Shown here piece after piece: positions 46,426 to 54,628 of a DNA stretch of 64,000 nt (the first letter of the stretch is position 1; every line of letters begins with the position of its first letter). The notes under the pieces were generated by a model. That model saw nothing but the letters and a program-made list of their open reading frames with translations, was not told the origin of the DNA and made no database searches. The translations under genes and the position numbers were made by a program. Source of the DNA: Streptomyces sp. V4I2 (GTDB lineage Bacteria > Actinomycetota > Actinomycetes > Streptomycetales > Streptomycetaceae); NCBI RefSeq assembly GCF_030817655.1, contig NZ_JAUSZM010000003.1, positions 8,928,001 through 8,992,000 of the forward strand. The letters are read 5' to 3'.

Positions 46426-46644
46426 ATGACCTCGGCGTACGACTACAGGGAGCTGCACGAGCTCATCGATCGTCTGGAGCCCGAGCAGGCGGAGGAGCTG
46501 CGCCGTCACGCGCTGCGTCTGGTGAAGCCCGCGCCGAGTCGGTTTCGGATACTGCGGAGCTTCGATGGCCCGGCGACCGATCTCGGCGCCCGGGCGAAGG
46601 ACATCGCGCGGGCGGAGATCGGCGAGGACGATGCTGATCGTTGA
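46426..46644 (+). CDS. Putative antitoxin partner of the PIN toxin
   Basis: 72 codons from an ATG with GAGAGGAAG upstream. It is small and charged, with an N-terminal amphipathic helix (YRELHELIDRLEPEQAEELRRHAL) and a C-terminal tail suited to wrapping a toxin. No known DNA-binding fold is recognised. It overlaps the toxin gene by 14 nt, the arrangement usual for VapB/VapC pairs. Confidence 0.75.
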   Translation: MTSAYDYRELHELIDRLEPEQAEELRRHALRLVKPAPSRFRILRSFDGPATDLGARAKDIARAEIGEDDADR

Positions 46645-47041
46645 CACTGGTCCGCTTGTCGCCTTCCTCAACCGCAACGACCCTGATCACGAGCAGTGCG
46701 CCGCGTTGCTGGAGTCGTACGATGGCGATCTCCTTGTCACTCCGTATGTGCTGACTGAATGCTGTTATCTGGTCGGGAAGTATCTGGGCGCCGAGGCTGA
46801 AGTCAACCTGGTGGAGTCTGTGGTCGGCGGTGATCTGGTGCAGGTGTTTCCCGATGAGCGGGACATGGCCCGGATCGCTGAGCTGATGCACCGCTACCGT
46901 GGCTTTCCGCTGGGTGTCGCGGATGCTTCGGTGGTCGCTGTGGCGGAGCGGCTGAAGCTGACGGATGTCGCGACGCTCGACCACCGGCACTTCCGGGCGC
47001 TCGTGCCCGAGCACGTTCCTGCGTTCACGCTGCTTCCCTGA
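46631..47041 (+). CDS. PIN-domain toxin (VapC-like ribonuclease)
   Basis: 136 codons. The acidic catalytic residues of the PIN fold are D5 (IVDTGP), E43 (LTECCY), D98 (GVADASVV) and D117 (TLDHRHF). VapC toxins cleave tRNA or rRNA when the antitoxin is lost. In this element it would act as an addiction module stabilising the island. Confidence 0.92.
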   Translation: MLIVDTGPLVAFLNRNDPDHEQCAALLESYDGDLLVTPYVLTECCYLVGKYLGAEAEVNLVESVVGGDLVQVFPDERDMARIAELMHRYRGFPLGVADASVVAVAERLKLTDVATLDHRHFRALVPEHVPAFTLLP

Positions 47042-47083
47042 GGAGCTCTGCCCGGGCTTCCTCGGCCCCGTGGCCTGGGGGCG

Positions 47084-48214
47084 TTACCGGAGGCTGTGGC
47101 GGTCGAGGCGGTGGATGAGGCCGGGGCGGCGTTGGTGGTCCTCGCGCAGGCGGGTCAGGCGCTGGTCGAAGTCCATGTCACGTCCGGTGTGGGCGTAGGC
47201 GTCGCGCAGTTCCGTGAGGAGGGCGACGGCCTGGTCGTAGGCGGTGGTCTTCTTGGTGGCGATGTGTGCCTCGATCTGCTGCCAGGCGGACTCGGCTTCG
47301 CTCGCGAGGGCGGTCAGGTGCCGGGTGCGGGCTTCGGCTCGTTCGTGTTCGGCGTGCTGTCGGCGTTCGGTGCGCAGGGTGTGGGCGGCGTCCAGGAGGT
47401 GGGCGGCGGACCGGCGTCCGGGAATCGCAGTGGGGATGGTGGTGCCGCGCAGGCGGTGCAGGAGTTCGGCGCGCAGCCGCGGTTCGGGGCCGAGGGCGAG
47501 CCTCAGAAGCAGGGCGTCCTTCTCCTGCTCCGGTAGGGCGGCGATCAGTGGCGCGAGTTCCTTCTTCGTGGGATTGGCCGACTTCTTGGGCGCGGCGGGA
47601 CTGGCCTGGGCCGCGGCCGTGAGCAGGTCGGCGTCGACGCGCAGGAAGTCCGCGAGCGCGCGCTGCGGGGCGGTGAGCTCGCCGAGGCCGGCCGGGACGG
47701 GCGGTTCGGGGCAGGTCTGGTACTCCTCTTCTTCGTCGTCTTGGAGTTCCCAGGCGGCGAGCGCGGCGAGCCAGGCGAGGTAGAGGGGGCGCAGGTCGCC
47801 GGTGGCGAGTTCGTCGCGTACGCCGATCAGGGCGGCCAGTGAGTCGTCGGCGCCCTCGATCCAGTCGCCGCCTTCGTCCTCGCTGGTGAGATCGAGCAGA
47901 AGGTGGGTGCGGGTGGTCCAGGCGTCGATGTGGTGGTCGAGGCAGTACGGCTTCACCGTGGGCAGGGTCAGGGCTTGCCTGGGCAGGCGGAGCATCAGGC
48001 GGTGGGTGCCCCAGTTGGTGACGTACAGGTGGGCGTCGAAGTAGCGCTCGACCATGCGGCGTGGGTCGCCGCGCAGGTCACCCCAGTTGTAGGTGTTGGT
48101 GAAGCTGGTGGCGGTGATCCGGGCCCGGCTGGAGACGGCCCGTAACTGGTCCTGTTCCTCGCGGCTGAGCGGTCGGTCGAGGGCCTGGAACTCGTAGTAC
48201 TGGTACTCGCTCAC
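47084..48214 (-). CDS. Uncharacterised cargo protein of the tRNA-Pro element
   Basis: 376 codons from GTG 48214. The N-terminal about 160 residues (YQYYEFQALDRPLS, then ARITATSFTNTYNWGDLRGDP and YVTNWGTHRLMLRLPR) look like a compact conserved domain. The rest is Ala/Glu/Arg-rich helix, probably coiled coil, at about 250-370. I recall similar proteins next to SWIM zinc-finger genes in other actinomycetes, but no such partner is here. There is no enzymatic motif or membrane segment. It is the only long non-integrase gene of the element. Confidence 0.75.
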   Translation of the reverse strand: MSEYQYYEFQALDRPLSREEQDQLRAVSSRARITATSFTNTYNWGDLRGDPRRMVERYFDAHLYVTNWGTHRLMLRLPRQALTLPTVKPYCLDHHIDAWTTRTHLLLDLTSEDEGGDWIEGADDSLAALIGVRDELATGDLRPLYLAWLAALAAWELQDDEEEEYQTCPEPPVPAGLGELTAPQRALADFLRVDADLLTAAAQASPAAPKKSANPTKKELAPLIAALPEQEKDALLLRLALGPEPRLRAELLHRLRGTTIPTAIPGRRSAAHLLDAAHTLRTERRQHAEHERAEARTRHLTALASEAESAWQQIEAHIATKKTTAYDQAVALLTELRDAYAHTGRDMDFDQRLTRLREDHQRRPGLIHRLDRHSLR

Positions 48215-48658
48215 ATCGCGGACCCTACTGCCGTCGCTGATGGGCTGGGGACGGTGGACTGGGCGAGGATGCGGGCTCTGCCTGGACGTCGTGCAGCCGG
48301 CTGCGGTGCAGCGATGAGACTGCAGTGAGGCTGAGGGCTCGCCGATCGGCGTGATCGGCATGGGAGATATGCAGGCGGAGCCTGCATCCTCGCACGACGG
48401 CCAAGAGGATCACTGTGCGAAGTGGTACGAAAGAGGCGGGTGGGACACCATGAGCTGGACGTGCTGTAGAGCGAGGAGACCTGGCCACCATCCGCCGCTC
48501 TCTGGGGCACGACGGAAGTCCTCTCCGACTGCCCGACGGAATCGACTGGTTGAACCTCTACGCTCGTGGTGACATCGTCGCCCAGTCCCAGGGCCTGGCA
48601 TCGGTCGCGCCAGCCGTACGCGAGGGCCCGGTGACGGCCCCCGCCTAACGTGAGGCCC
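48215..48658. other. Non-coding or decayed stretch inside the element
   Basis: No intact gene. An open segment around 48490-48647 reads GIDWLNLYARGDIVA, which faintly recalls the end of an alpha/beta-hydrolase-like protein and may be a relic. Confidence 0.35.
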
Positions 48659-48983
48659 ATGACCACGTTGACGCTTCTGCATCCCGGCGCCACGGGCGCG
48701 AAAGTCGGCGGCCAGGCGCCCCGTTCGGGAGCCCGGGCGTTGTACGTCCCCACCGGCCGCGGCCCCGCCAGCCTCCAACGGGCCCAGGAGGCAGACCTGG
48801 AGGCCGCCGAGTCCCTCGAATCCGCCCTGGCCGCAAGCGGACTTCGTCCTGTCAGTCTGCCCGCCGCACGCGGCGGAGGACGTAGCGCACGAGGTCCTCA
48901 CGCACCCCTTCCGAGGCGTGTACGTCGAGGCCAACGCCATCAGCCCGGACCCGGCGCATCGCCGCCGCCTACGCCGAGCGTGA
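48659..48983 (+). pseudogene. Truncated, frameshifted NAD(P)-binding oxidoreductase (6-phosphogluconate dehydrogenase-like)
   Basis: The start MTTLTLLHPGATGAKVG is a Rossmann N-terminus. An extra G at about 48839-48840 breaks the frame at LAAS. In the new frame the sequence resumes as DFVLSVCPPHAAEDVAHEV and GVYVEANAISPD. It ends at TGA 48981 after about 108 residues of a family usually near 260-290. It is a dead fragment left in the element. Confidence 0.85.
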
Positions 48984-49443
48984 CGTACTCATGCTCGTAC
49001 CGCATACCACCGACCTACCGCGGGGATCAGCACCCGACAACAGCCCGAAAAGATCAGTAGGAGTTCTAAGGTGCCGATCACCCTCGCTCGGGCCGGGGGC
49101 CGGTTCCGCTGGCCGCGTGGGTCGAGCCAACGTCAGCATGACCAAGTACGACCCCATCTTTGGGAGTTCGTCATGCACGGCCTGTTCCGGGACTTCACGA
49201 GAGGTTGCTCGACGCTCGCTGAGCACCAAGGCGCACACGCGTTCACTTGCCCGCTCTCAGGTGAAGCGCGACGATGGAAGACAAAGAGCCCGTGGCGGCT
49301 CCACTCGATCTGTGGAAGGCGGCGCGTGAATCAAACGAGGTTGACCGGCAAAGGCCGGAGCGCGCAGACTCCTTTACTCGGCCGAGTACGCTGAACACTG
49401 ACCTCGAAGAACGACCCGTCGCACGCCGCTCACGGACCACCCA
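48984..49443. other. Gene-free right end of the element
   Basis: Short open frames only, with poor codon bias and lower GC than the chromosome. One of them runs through the att site and ends downstream; its tail (QLGVKGSQVQIL) is only the translated tRNA repeat. Confidence 0.5.
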
Positions 49444-49487
49444 ACTGGGGGTCAAGGGGTCGCAGGTTCAAATCCTGTCGTCCCGAC
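49444..49487 (+). repeat. Right attachment site, a 3-prime tRNA-Pro fragment
   Basis: Identical for 44 bp to 44508-44551. The upstream tRNA half is missing here and the CCA is replaced by CGG, so this copy is not a tRNA gene. Confidence 0.95.
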
Positions 49488-49497
49488 GGTGTTCATC

Positions 49498-49527
49498 AGC
49501 GGGTCTGCCGACAGCGGCAGGCCCGCT
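49498..49527 (+). terminator. Hairpin just right of the element, probably the displaced tRNA-Pro terminator
   Basis: A 13-bp stem with one G-U pair (AGCGGGTCTGCCG with CGGCAGGCCCGCT) has an ACAG loop, 11 nt after attR. Confidence 0.75.
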
Positions 49528-49813
49528 GGATGCGTTTTGCGGCACGCGGTGTCGCGACATGACTGCCGATGCCCGAGCCTGTCGACCACGGTGACGGCGT
49601 GGCGGGCGCTCGCCGGCCCTCGGTCCGCGCCTCCGTGCGCCTGCCGCCGGCCGGGAAAAACGCCTGGATTCCCTGGGCACCGTCACGGGACACTGCGATT
49701 CCTGGCCTCCCCGTACTCGCGCGTCGGCGTCGACGTCGGCGCGAGCCGCGCGCGGGGGCCCAGTCGCCGCGCCCCGCGTCCGGCGGGCCGGCGCACGACA
49801 ACACGGGGTGGGG

Positions 49814-51661
49814 ATGGGAACGCCTGGATCGCGCGAGGTTCCGCCGCGCAGGGGCTCGGTGCTCCTCGCGCTTCGTTACTACGGACGGGAGCTGGCCCGG
49901 CTCCGCTGGCTGACGGTGCCCGCGATGCTGCTGTCGGCGCTGGGCAACATCGGCCTCAACTACGTCGCGCCGCTGGTCGTAGCGAAGCTCGTCGGCCGCA
50001 TCGCCGACGACGCGGGAATCGCCCTCGGCTCGACGCTGCCCTACGTCCTCGGCTTCGCCGGCGTCCTGCTGCTCGCGGAGGCGCTGTGGCGGGTCGGCGT
50101 GCACTGCCTGAACCGGCTCGACGCCCTCGGCATCGAGCATCTGTACGTGATCGGCATGGATGAACTGTTCGCCAAGGACGCCGCGTTCTTCCACGACAAC
50201 TTCGCCGGGTCGCTGACGAAGCGGGTCCTGAGCTTCGCCTCCCGATTCGAGCAGTTCGTCGACACTCTGACGTTCTCGGTCGTGGGCAGCCTCGTCCCGC
50301 TGCTGTTCGGGTCGGTGGTGCTGTGGCGCTACGAACCGCTGCTCGTGGTGGGTCTCCTGGCGATGATCGCACTGACCGCGCTGTGTGTGACGCCCCTCAT
50401 CCGGCGCCGCCAGGCACTCGTCGACCAGCGCGAGGCGGCGATCGCCCGGGTGTCGGGCCACGTCGCCGACAGCCTGATGAACATGGACACCGTCCGCGCG
50501 TTCGCCGCGGAGGAACGCGAGGCCGCCGAGCACCGGTCCCGCGTCGCGGAGTCGCGACGGCTCTCGCTGAGGTCGTGGGACTACGGCAACCTGCGCATCG
50601 ACACGTTCATCGCGCCGATGTCCATCCTCACCAACGCGCTGGGCCTGCTGCTCGCGGTCGCGCTCGGCGGGGGCAGGCTCGGCGTGGAGGCGGTCGTGGT
50701 CGCCTTCACGTACTACACCAACGCGACGCGGATCATGTTCGAGTTCAACCAGATCTACCGCCGCCTGGAGAGCTCCATGACGGAGGCCGCGCAGTTCACC
50801 GAACTGCTGCTGACGCCGCCGACCGTGCTCGACCCGGCGGTGCCGGAGCCGCTGCTGCCCGGGGCCGCCGACGTCCGTTTCGAGCGGGTGACCTTCGCCC
50901 ACGCGGGCTCGGAGCCGCTCTTCGAGGGCCTCGACCTGACCGTGCCCAGCGGGACGAAGATCGGTCTCGTCGGCCGGTCCGGCGGCGGCAAGACCACGCT
51001 CAGCCGGCTGCTGCTGCGGATGACGGACATCGGGGCCGGCCGGATCCTCATCGGGGGCCAGGACATCAGCAGGCTGCGCCAGACCGACCTGCGCGGCATG
51101 ATCGCCTACGTGCCGCAGGACCCGGCCATGTTCCACCGCACGCTGCGGGACAACATCGCGTTCGCCCGGCCGGACGCCACCGACGCCGAGATCCGCCGCG
51201 CGGCCGAAGCGGCGCACGTCACGGAGTTCGCCGACGCCCTGCCGGACGGCTTCGACACCATGGTGGGCGAGCGCGGTGTCAAGCTGTCCGGCGGACAGCG
51301 GCAGCGGGTCGCTCTCGCCAGGGCGATCCTGCGCGACGCGCCGATCCTGCTGCTCGACGAGGCGACCAGCGCCCTGGACTCGGAGAGCGAGATCCTCGTC
51401 CAGGAGGCACTGTGGCGGCTCATGGAGGGGCGGACGGCGCTCGTGGTGGCGCACCGGCTGAGCACGGTCGCCACCATGGACCGACTCGTCGTCCTCGACC
51501 GCGGACGGATCATCGAGCAGGGCACGCACCACGAACTGCTCGCGTCGGGCGGCGCCTACGCGAAGCTGTGGCAGCACCAGTCGGGCGGCTTCCTCGACGA
51601 CAGTTCCGCCGAGGACGACAGTTCCGCCGAGGACAGTCCCGCGCGGGCGGACCTGCACTGA
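49814..51661 (+). CDS. ABC exporter with fused permease and ATPase
   Basis: 615 codons from ATG 49814; GTG 49808 is also possible. Six membrane helices of an ABC exporter cover about 20-310. The ATPase has Walker A GRSGGGKTT, the Q-loop in YVPQDP, signature LSGGQRQR and Walker B ILLLDEATSALD. The tail holds a duplicated DDSSAED. Such half-transporters act as homo- or heterodimers exporting lipids, peptides or drugs. The 49528-49813 gap upstream shows no gene. Confidence 0.9.
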   Translation: MGTPGSREVPPRRGSVLLALRYYGRELARLRWLTVPAMLLSALGNIGLNYVAPLVVAKLVGRIADDAGIALGSTLPYVLGFAGVLLLAEALWRVGVHCLNRLDALGIEHLYVIGMDELFAKDAAFFHDNFAGSLTKRVLSFASRFEQFVDTLTFSVVGSLVPLLFGSVVLWRYEPLLVVGLLAMIALTALCVTPLIRRRQALVDQREAAIARVSGHVADSLMNMDTVRAFAAEEREAAEHRSRVAESRRLSLRSWDYGNLRIDTFIAPMSILTNALGLLLAVALGGGRLGVEAVVVAFTYYTNATRIMFEFNQIYRRLESSMTEAAQFTELLLTPPTVLDPAVPEPLLPGAADVRFERVTFAHAGSEPLFEGLDLTVPSGTKIGLVGRSGGGKTTLSRLLLRMTDIGAGRILIGGQDISRLRQTDLRGMIAYVPQDPAMFHRTLRDNIAFARPDATDAEIRRAAEAAHVTEFADALPDGFDTMVGERGVKLSGGQRQRVALARAILRDAPILLLDEATSALDSESEILVQEALWRLMEGRTALVVAHRLSTVATMDRLVVLDRGRIIEQGTHHELLASGGAYAKLWQHQSGGFLDDSSAEDDSSAEDSPARADLH

Positions 51662-51708
51662 ACGAGAGCCGGTGGGTGTGGCCCCGCGCCTGCCGGCAAC
51701 CCCGACCC

Positions 51709-53289
51709 TCACTTCAGACCGATGTGCGCCCCGGGCCCCAGCGGCAGGTCGAAGCCGTAGAAGATCCCCAGGATCGCCAGCCACACCACCAGGAACGGCA
51801 CGACGAAGATCGACAGCCGGGCGATGAGCGTGCCCAGCCGTGCCTCGGGCTCGTACCGTCGCAGCAGCGCGAGCAGCAGGAAGACGTACGGATTCATCGG
51901 CGTGATGATGCCGGTCGCGGAGTCGCCGATGCGGAAGGCGGCCTGGCTGAGGGCCGGGCTCATGCCGAGCAGCATGAACGCCGGGACGAACACCGGACCG
52001 ACCAGCGACCACAGGGCGGACCCGGACACGATGAAGAGGTTGAGGCAGGCCGCCAGCAGGACGAAGGCGACGAGCGCCCAGAAGCCGGTCAGGCCGATGG
52101 CGTCCAGCCCGGCCGCCGCCTTCACGGCGAGCAGGATGCCCACGTTGGACCAGTTGAACAGGGCGATGACCTGGGCGGCGACGAACATCAGGACGATGTA
52201 GCCGGACATGTTCCGCACCGAGTCGGACATGGCGGTGACCACGCCCTCCGAACCGGTCAGCGCCTTGACGGTGAACCCGTAGGTGAGCCCGGCCAGCAGG
52301 AACGCGCCGAACAGCACCGGGACGATGCCGGTGAGCAGGGGAGAGGGGACGAGTGCGCCGCCCTCGCCGCGCAGCGGGGCGCCCTCGGGCAGCCACAGGG
52401 ACAGGACCGCGCCCGTGTAGAGGAGGACGACCAGGGCCGTGAGCAGCAGGCCCCGCCGCTGGACCGGGGTGAGGGTGAGGTCCTGCTCCTCGGGCTCGTC
52501 GGCCGAGGCCGCGGCGGCGTCGTACGGGCTCAGGCGGGGCTCGAGGACGCGGCTGATCAGGAAGCCGCCCAGCAGGCCGAGGACGAGGCTGCTGGACGCG
52601 GTGAAGAAGTAGTTGACGAGCAGGTTGAGGTCGAGGCCCTGGGCGGCCGGGAGCACCGAGGCGGCCTGCTGGGTGATGCCGATGTAGAGGGCGTCGAGGG
52701 AGCCGATGGTGAAGCCGGCGGCGTAGCCCGCGCCGACGCAGGCGAAGCCGCCGATCAGACCGGCCACGGGATGGCGGCCCGCGCTCTTGAAGACCACGGC
52801 CGCCAGCGGCGGCAGCACGATCGAGGCGACGTCGCTGACCATGTGCGCCTGACAGGCGATCAGCGCCACCAGATACGGCAGCGCCGCACGCGGTGCGCGG
52901 GCCAGCGTGGCCCGCATGACGGTCTCCAGGAGGCCGGCCTTCTCCGCGACCCCCACCGCCATGATCATGAGCAGTACGGCGGCGATGGGCGGGAACGTGG
53001 CGAAGTTGGTGACCATGTTCTCCGCCAGCCAGCGCACGCCCTCGCCGGTGAACAGGCCCGTGACGGCCTTCGTCTCGTCGGTGCCGGGGACGGTGACCTG
53101 TACGTCGGCGAGCGCCAGTGCGGTGGAGACGACGGCCAGGATCACGAAGAGGGTGGTGAACAGGACGATCGGGTTCGGCAGCGCGTTGCCCACCCGTTCG
53201 ATGAGGGAGAGCGCGCGGTCGACGCGGCCGGGGCGGCGCGTGCCGGGGGACTTGCTGTCGGGGGCGGGGAGGTCGGTGAGCGAGGACAT
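51709..53289 (-). CDS. AbgT family transporter
   Basis: 526 codons. It is an integral membrane protein with about 11 segments: ALPNPIVLFTTLFVILAVVST, ACQAHMVSDVASIVLPPLAA, and the conserved NPYVFLLLALLRRYEP near the end. AbgT proteins take up p-aminobenzoyl-glutamate, and some export sulfonamides. The start ATG shares one base with the stop of the upstream amidohydrolase (TGATG), so hydrolase and transporter form one operon. Confidence 0.92.
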   Translation of the reverse strand: MSSLTDLPAPDSKSPGTRRPGRVDRALSLIERVGNALPNPIVLFTTLFVILAVVSTALALADVQVTVPGTDETKAVTGLFTGEGVRWLAENMVTNFATFPPIAAVLLMIMAVGVAEKAGLLETVMRATLARAPRAALPYLVALIACQAHMVSDVASIVLPPLAAVVFKSAGRHPVAGLIGGFACVGAGYAAGFTIGSLDALYIGITQQAASVLPAAQGLDLNLLVNYFFTASSSLVLGLLGGFLISRVLEPRLSPYDAAAASADEPEEQDLTLTPVQRRGLLLTALVVLLYTGAVLSLWLPEGAPLRGEGGALVPSPLLTGIVPVLFGAFLLAGLTYGFTVKALTGSEGVVTAMSDSVRNMSGYIVLMFVAAQVIALFNWSNVGILLAVKAAAGLDAIGLTGFWALVAFVLLAACLNLFIVSGSALWSLVGPVFVPAFMLLGMSPALSQAAFRIGDSATGIITPMNPYVFLLLALLRRYEPEARLGTLIARLSIFVVPFLVVWLAILGIFYGFDLPLGPGAHIGLK

Positions 53290-54578
53290 CAGGGGCGCCT
53301 TCCGGTATCGGCGGCCGACGGCAGGAGGTCTTTGCGTACGACGCCGTCCTGGACGACGCAGACGATGTTCGCGGGGTCGCCGAGGACACCGATGTCCTGG
53401 AGGGGATCTCCGTCGCAGACGACGAGGTCGGCGGTGCGGCCGACCGTCAGGGTGCCCAACCGGTCGGCGAGGCCGAGGAGTTCGGCGCAGGTGCGGGTCC
53501 CGGCGACGATCGCCGCCATGGGGTCCATGCCCAGGTCCACCAGATAGGCGAGCTCCATCAGGTTCACGCCGTGCGGACCGACGGCGGCGTCGGTGCCGAG
53601 CGCGATCCGGGCGCCGAACTCGATGGCCCGGGCGATGTTCTCCTTGGTGGTGCCGGACCAGCGGACCTTCTTCTGGTAGTGGTAGTCCGCCATCGTCTCC
53701 TTGTTGATGCCCGCGTACACGGTGGACAGCGTCGGTACGACGAACACGCCCCGCTCGCCCGCCATGTCCAACGCCCGCTCGTCCAGGCCGTATCCGTGCT
53801 CGATGCTGGTGACGCCGCCGCGGATCGCGTTGAGGATGCCCGCGTTGCCCTGGGCGTGGGCGGCCACCGGCTTCCCGCCGTGCCGGCGGGCCTCGTCCAC
53901 GACGGCGCGGATCTCCTCCTCCAACAGGCCCTCGTCGTCCGGGTCGTCGTAGGGGCTGCCCATGCCGCCCGTGGCACAGACCTTCACCAGGTCCGCGCCG
54001 TCGCGCAGCACCCGGCGCACCGCGAGCCGGGCCGCGTCGGTGCCGTCGGCGATCTCCGACATCCCGGCGCTCAGGTCGGTGCCGTCGGGCAGTCGGACGT
54101 CGGCGTGGCCGCCGGTGTGGCTGATGATCCGTACGGCCGTGTGCAGCCGCGGACCGACGATCCGGCCGGACGCGACGGCCGTACGGAAGCCCGCCGAAAG
54201 CCCGCCCAGGTCACGGGCGGTGGTGATGCCGGCGTCGAGGGTCTGCCGCAGTCGGGTGGCCGTGTCCAGGGTGACCAGGACCGGGTCCAGCTCGGCCCGG
54301 CGGCCGGGCGGCGAGCCGTGCGCGTAGGCGAGATGGACGTGACAGTCGAAGAAGCCGGGCAGTACGGTGCGGCCACCGGCGTCGACGACCCGGACCGAGG
54401 AGTCGTCCTCGGCGACCGGGGGCGCCGTCGCGGCGGGACCGGCGTAGGTGATGGTGCCCTGGGCATCGATCGTGACGACGGCGTCGTCCACGGGGGACGA
54501 GCCGGTGCCGTCGATCAGCAGGGCACGGTGGACCCGCAGAGCGGTCCGGGTGGTCTCGGGCGTCGTGGCTTCCGTCAT
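53289..54578 (-). CDS. Amidohydrolase (imidazolonepropionase-like)
   Basis: 429 codons from ATG 54578. The metal site begins with HxH in FDCHVHLAYAHG. The carbamylated-lysine candidate is in DLVKVCATGGMGSP. Further ligands are His in PVAAHAQG, His in SIEHGYG and Asp in ALGTDAAVG. The family hydrolyses cyclic amides or Xaa-Pro peptides. With AbgT it probably processes an imported amide. The divergent Lrp-type regulator starts 51 nt away. Confidence 0.9.
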   Translation of the reverse strand: MTEATTPETTRTALRVHRALLIDGTGSSPVDDAVVTIDAQGTITYAGPAATAPPVAEDDSSVRVVDAGGRTVLPGFFDCHVHLAYAHGSPPGRRAELDPVLVTLDTATRLRQTLDAGITTARDLGGLSAGFRTAVASGRIVGPRLHTAVRIISHTGGHADVRLPDGTDLSAGMSEIADGTDAARLAVRRVLRDGADLVKVCATGGMGSPYDDPDDEGLLEEEIRAVVDEARRHGGKPVAAHAQGNAGILNAIRGGVTSIEHGYGLDERALDMAGERGVFVVPTLSTVYAGINKETMADYHYQKKVRWSGTTKENIARAIEFGARIALGTDAAVGPHGVNLMELAYLVDLGMDPMAAIVAGTRTCAELLGLADRLGTLTVGRTADLVVCDGDPLQDIGVLGDPANIVCVVQDGVVRKDLLPSAADTGRRP

Positions 54579-54628
54579 GGGGCGCGGTCGCTCCTTTGTT
54601 GTCGGCAACTGGCGAAGGGGAGTGTGGG

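Noticed and set aside
49444..49487. A second tRNA-Pro gene
   Set aside because: Only the 3-prime half from the anticodon loop is present, without acceptor 5-prime strand, D-arm or CCA; it is the attR copy.
49274..49594. A 106-codon ORF at the right end of the element
   Set aside because: Poor codon bias, no ribosome site, and its middle is the translated att repeat.
49496..53389. A 1297-codon minus-strand open frame
   Set aside because: It is a shadow across the AbgT gene in a wrong frame and antisense to the ABC exporter; composition is Arg/Ala/Pro-rich with no domain.
50323..53547. A 1074-codon plus-strand open frame
   Set aside because: It runs out of frame through the ABC exporter and antisense to AbgT; high GC simply removes stop codons.
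54598..54609. GTTG-N4-CAAC as the Lrp operator
   Set aside because: Arms of only four bases are expected by chance in a 50-bp gap; too weak to annotate.
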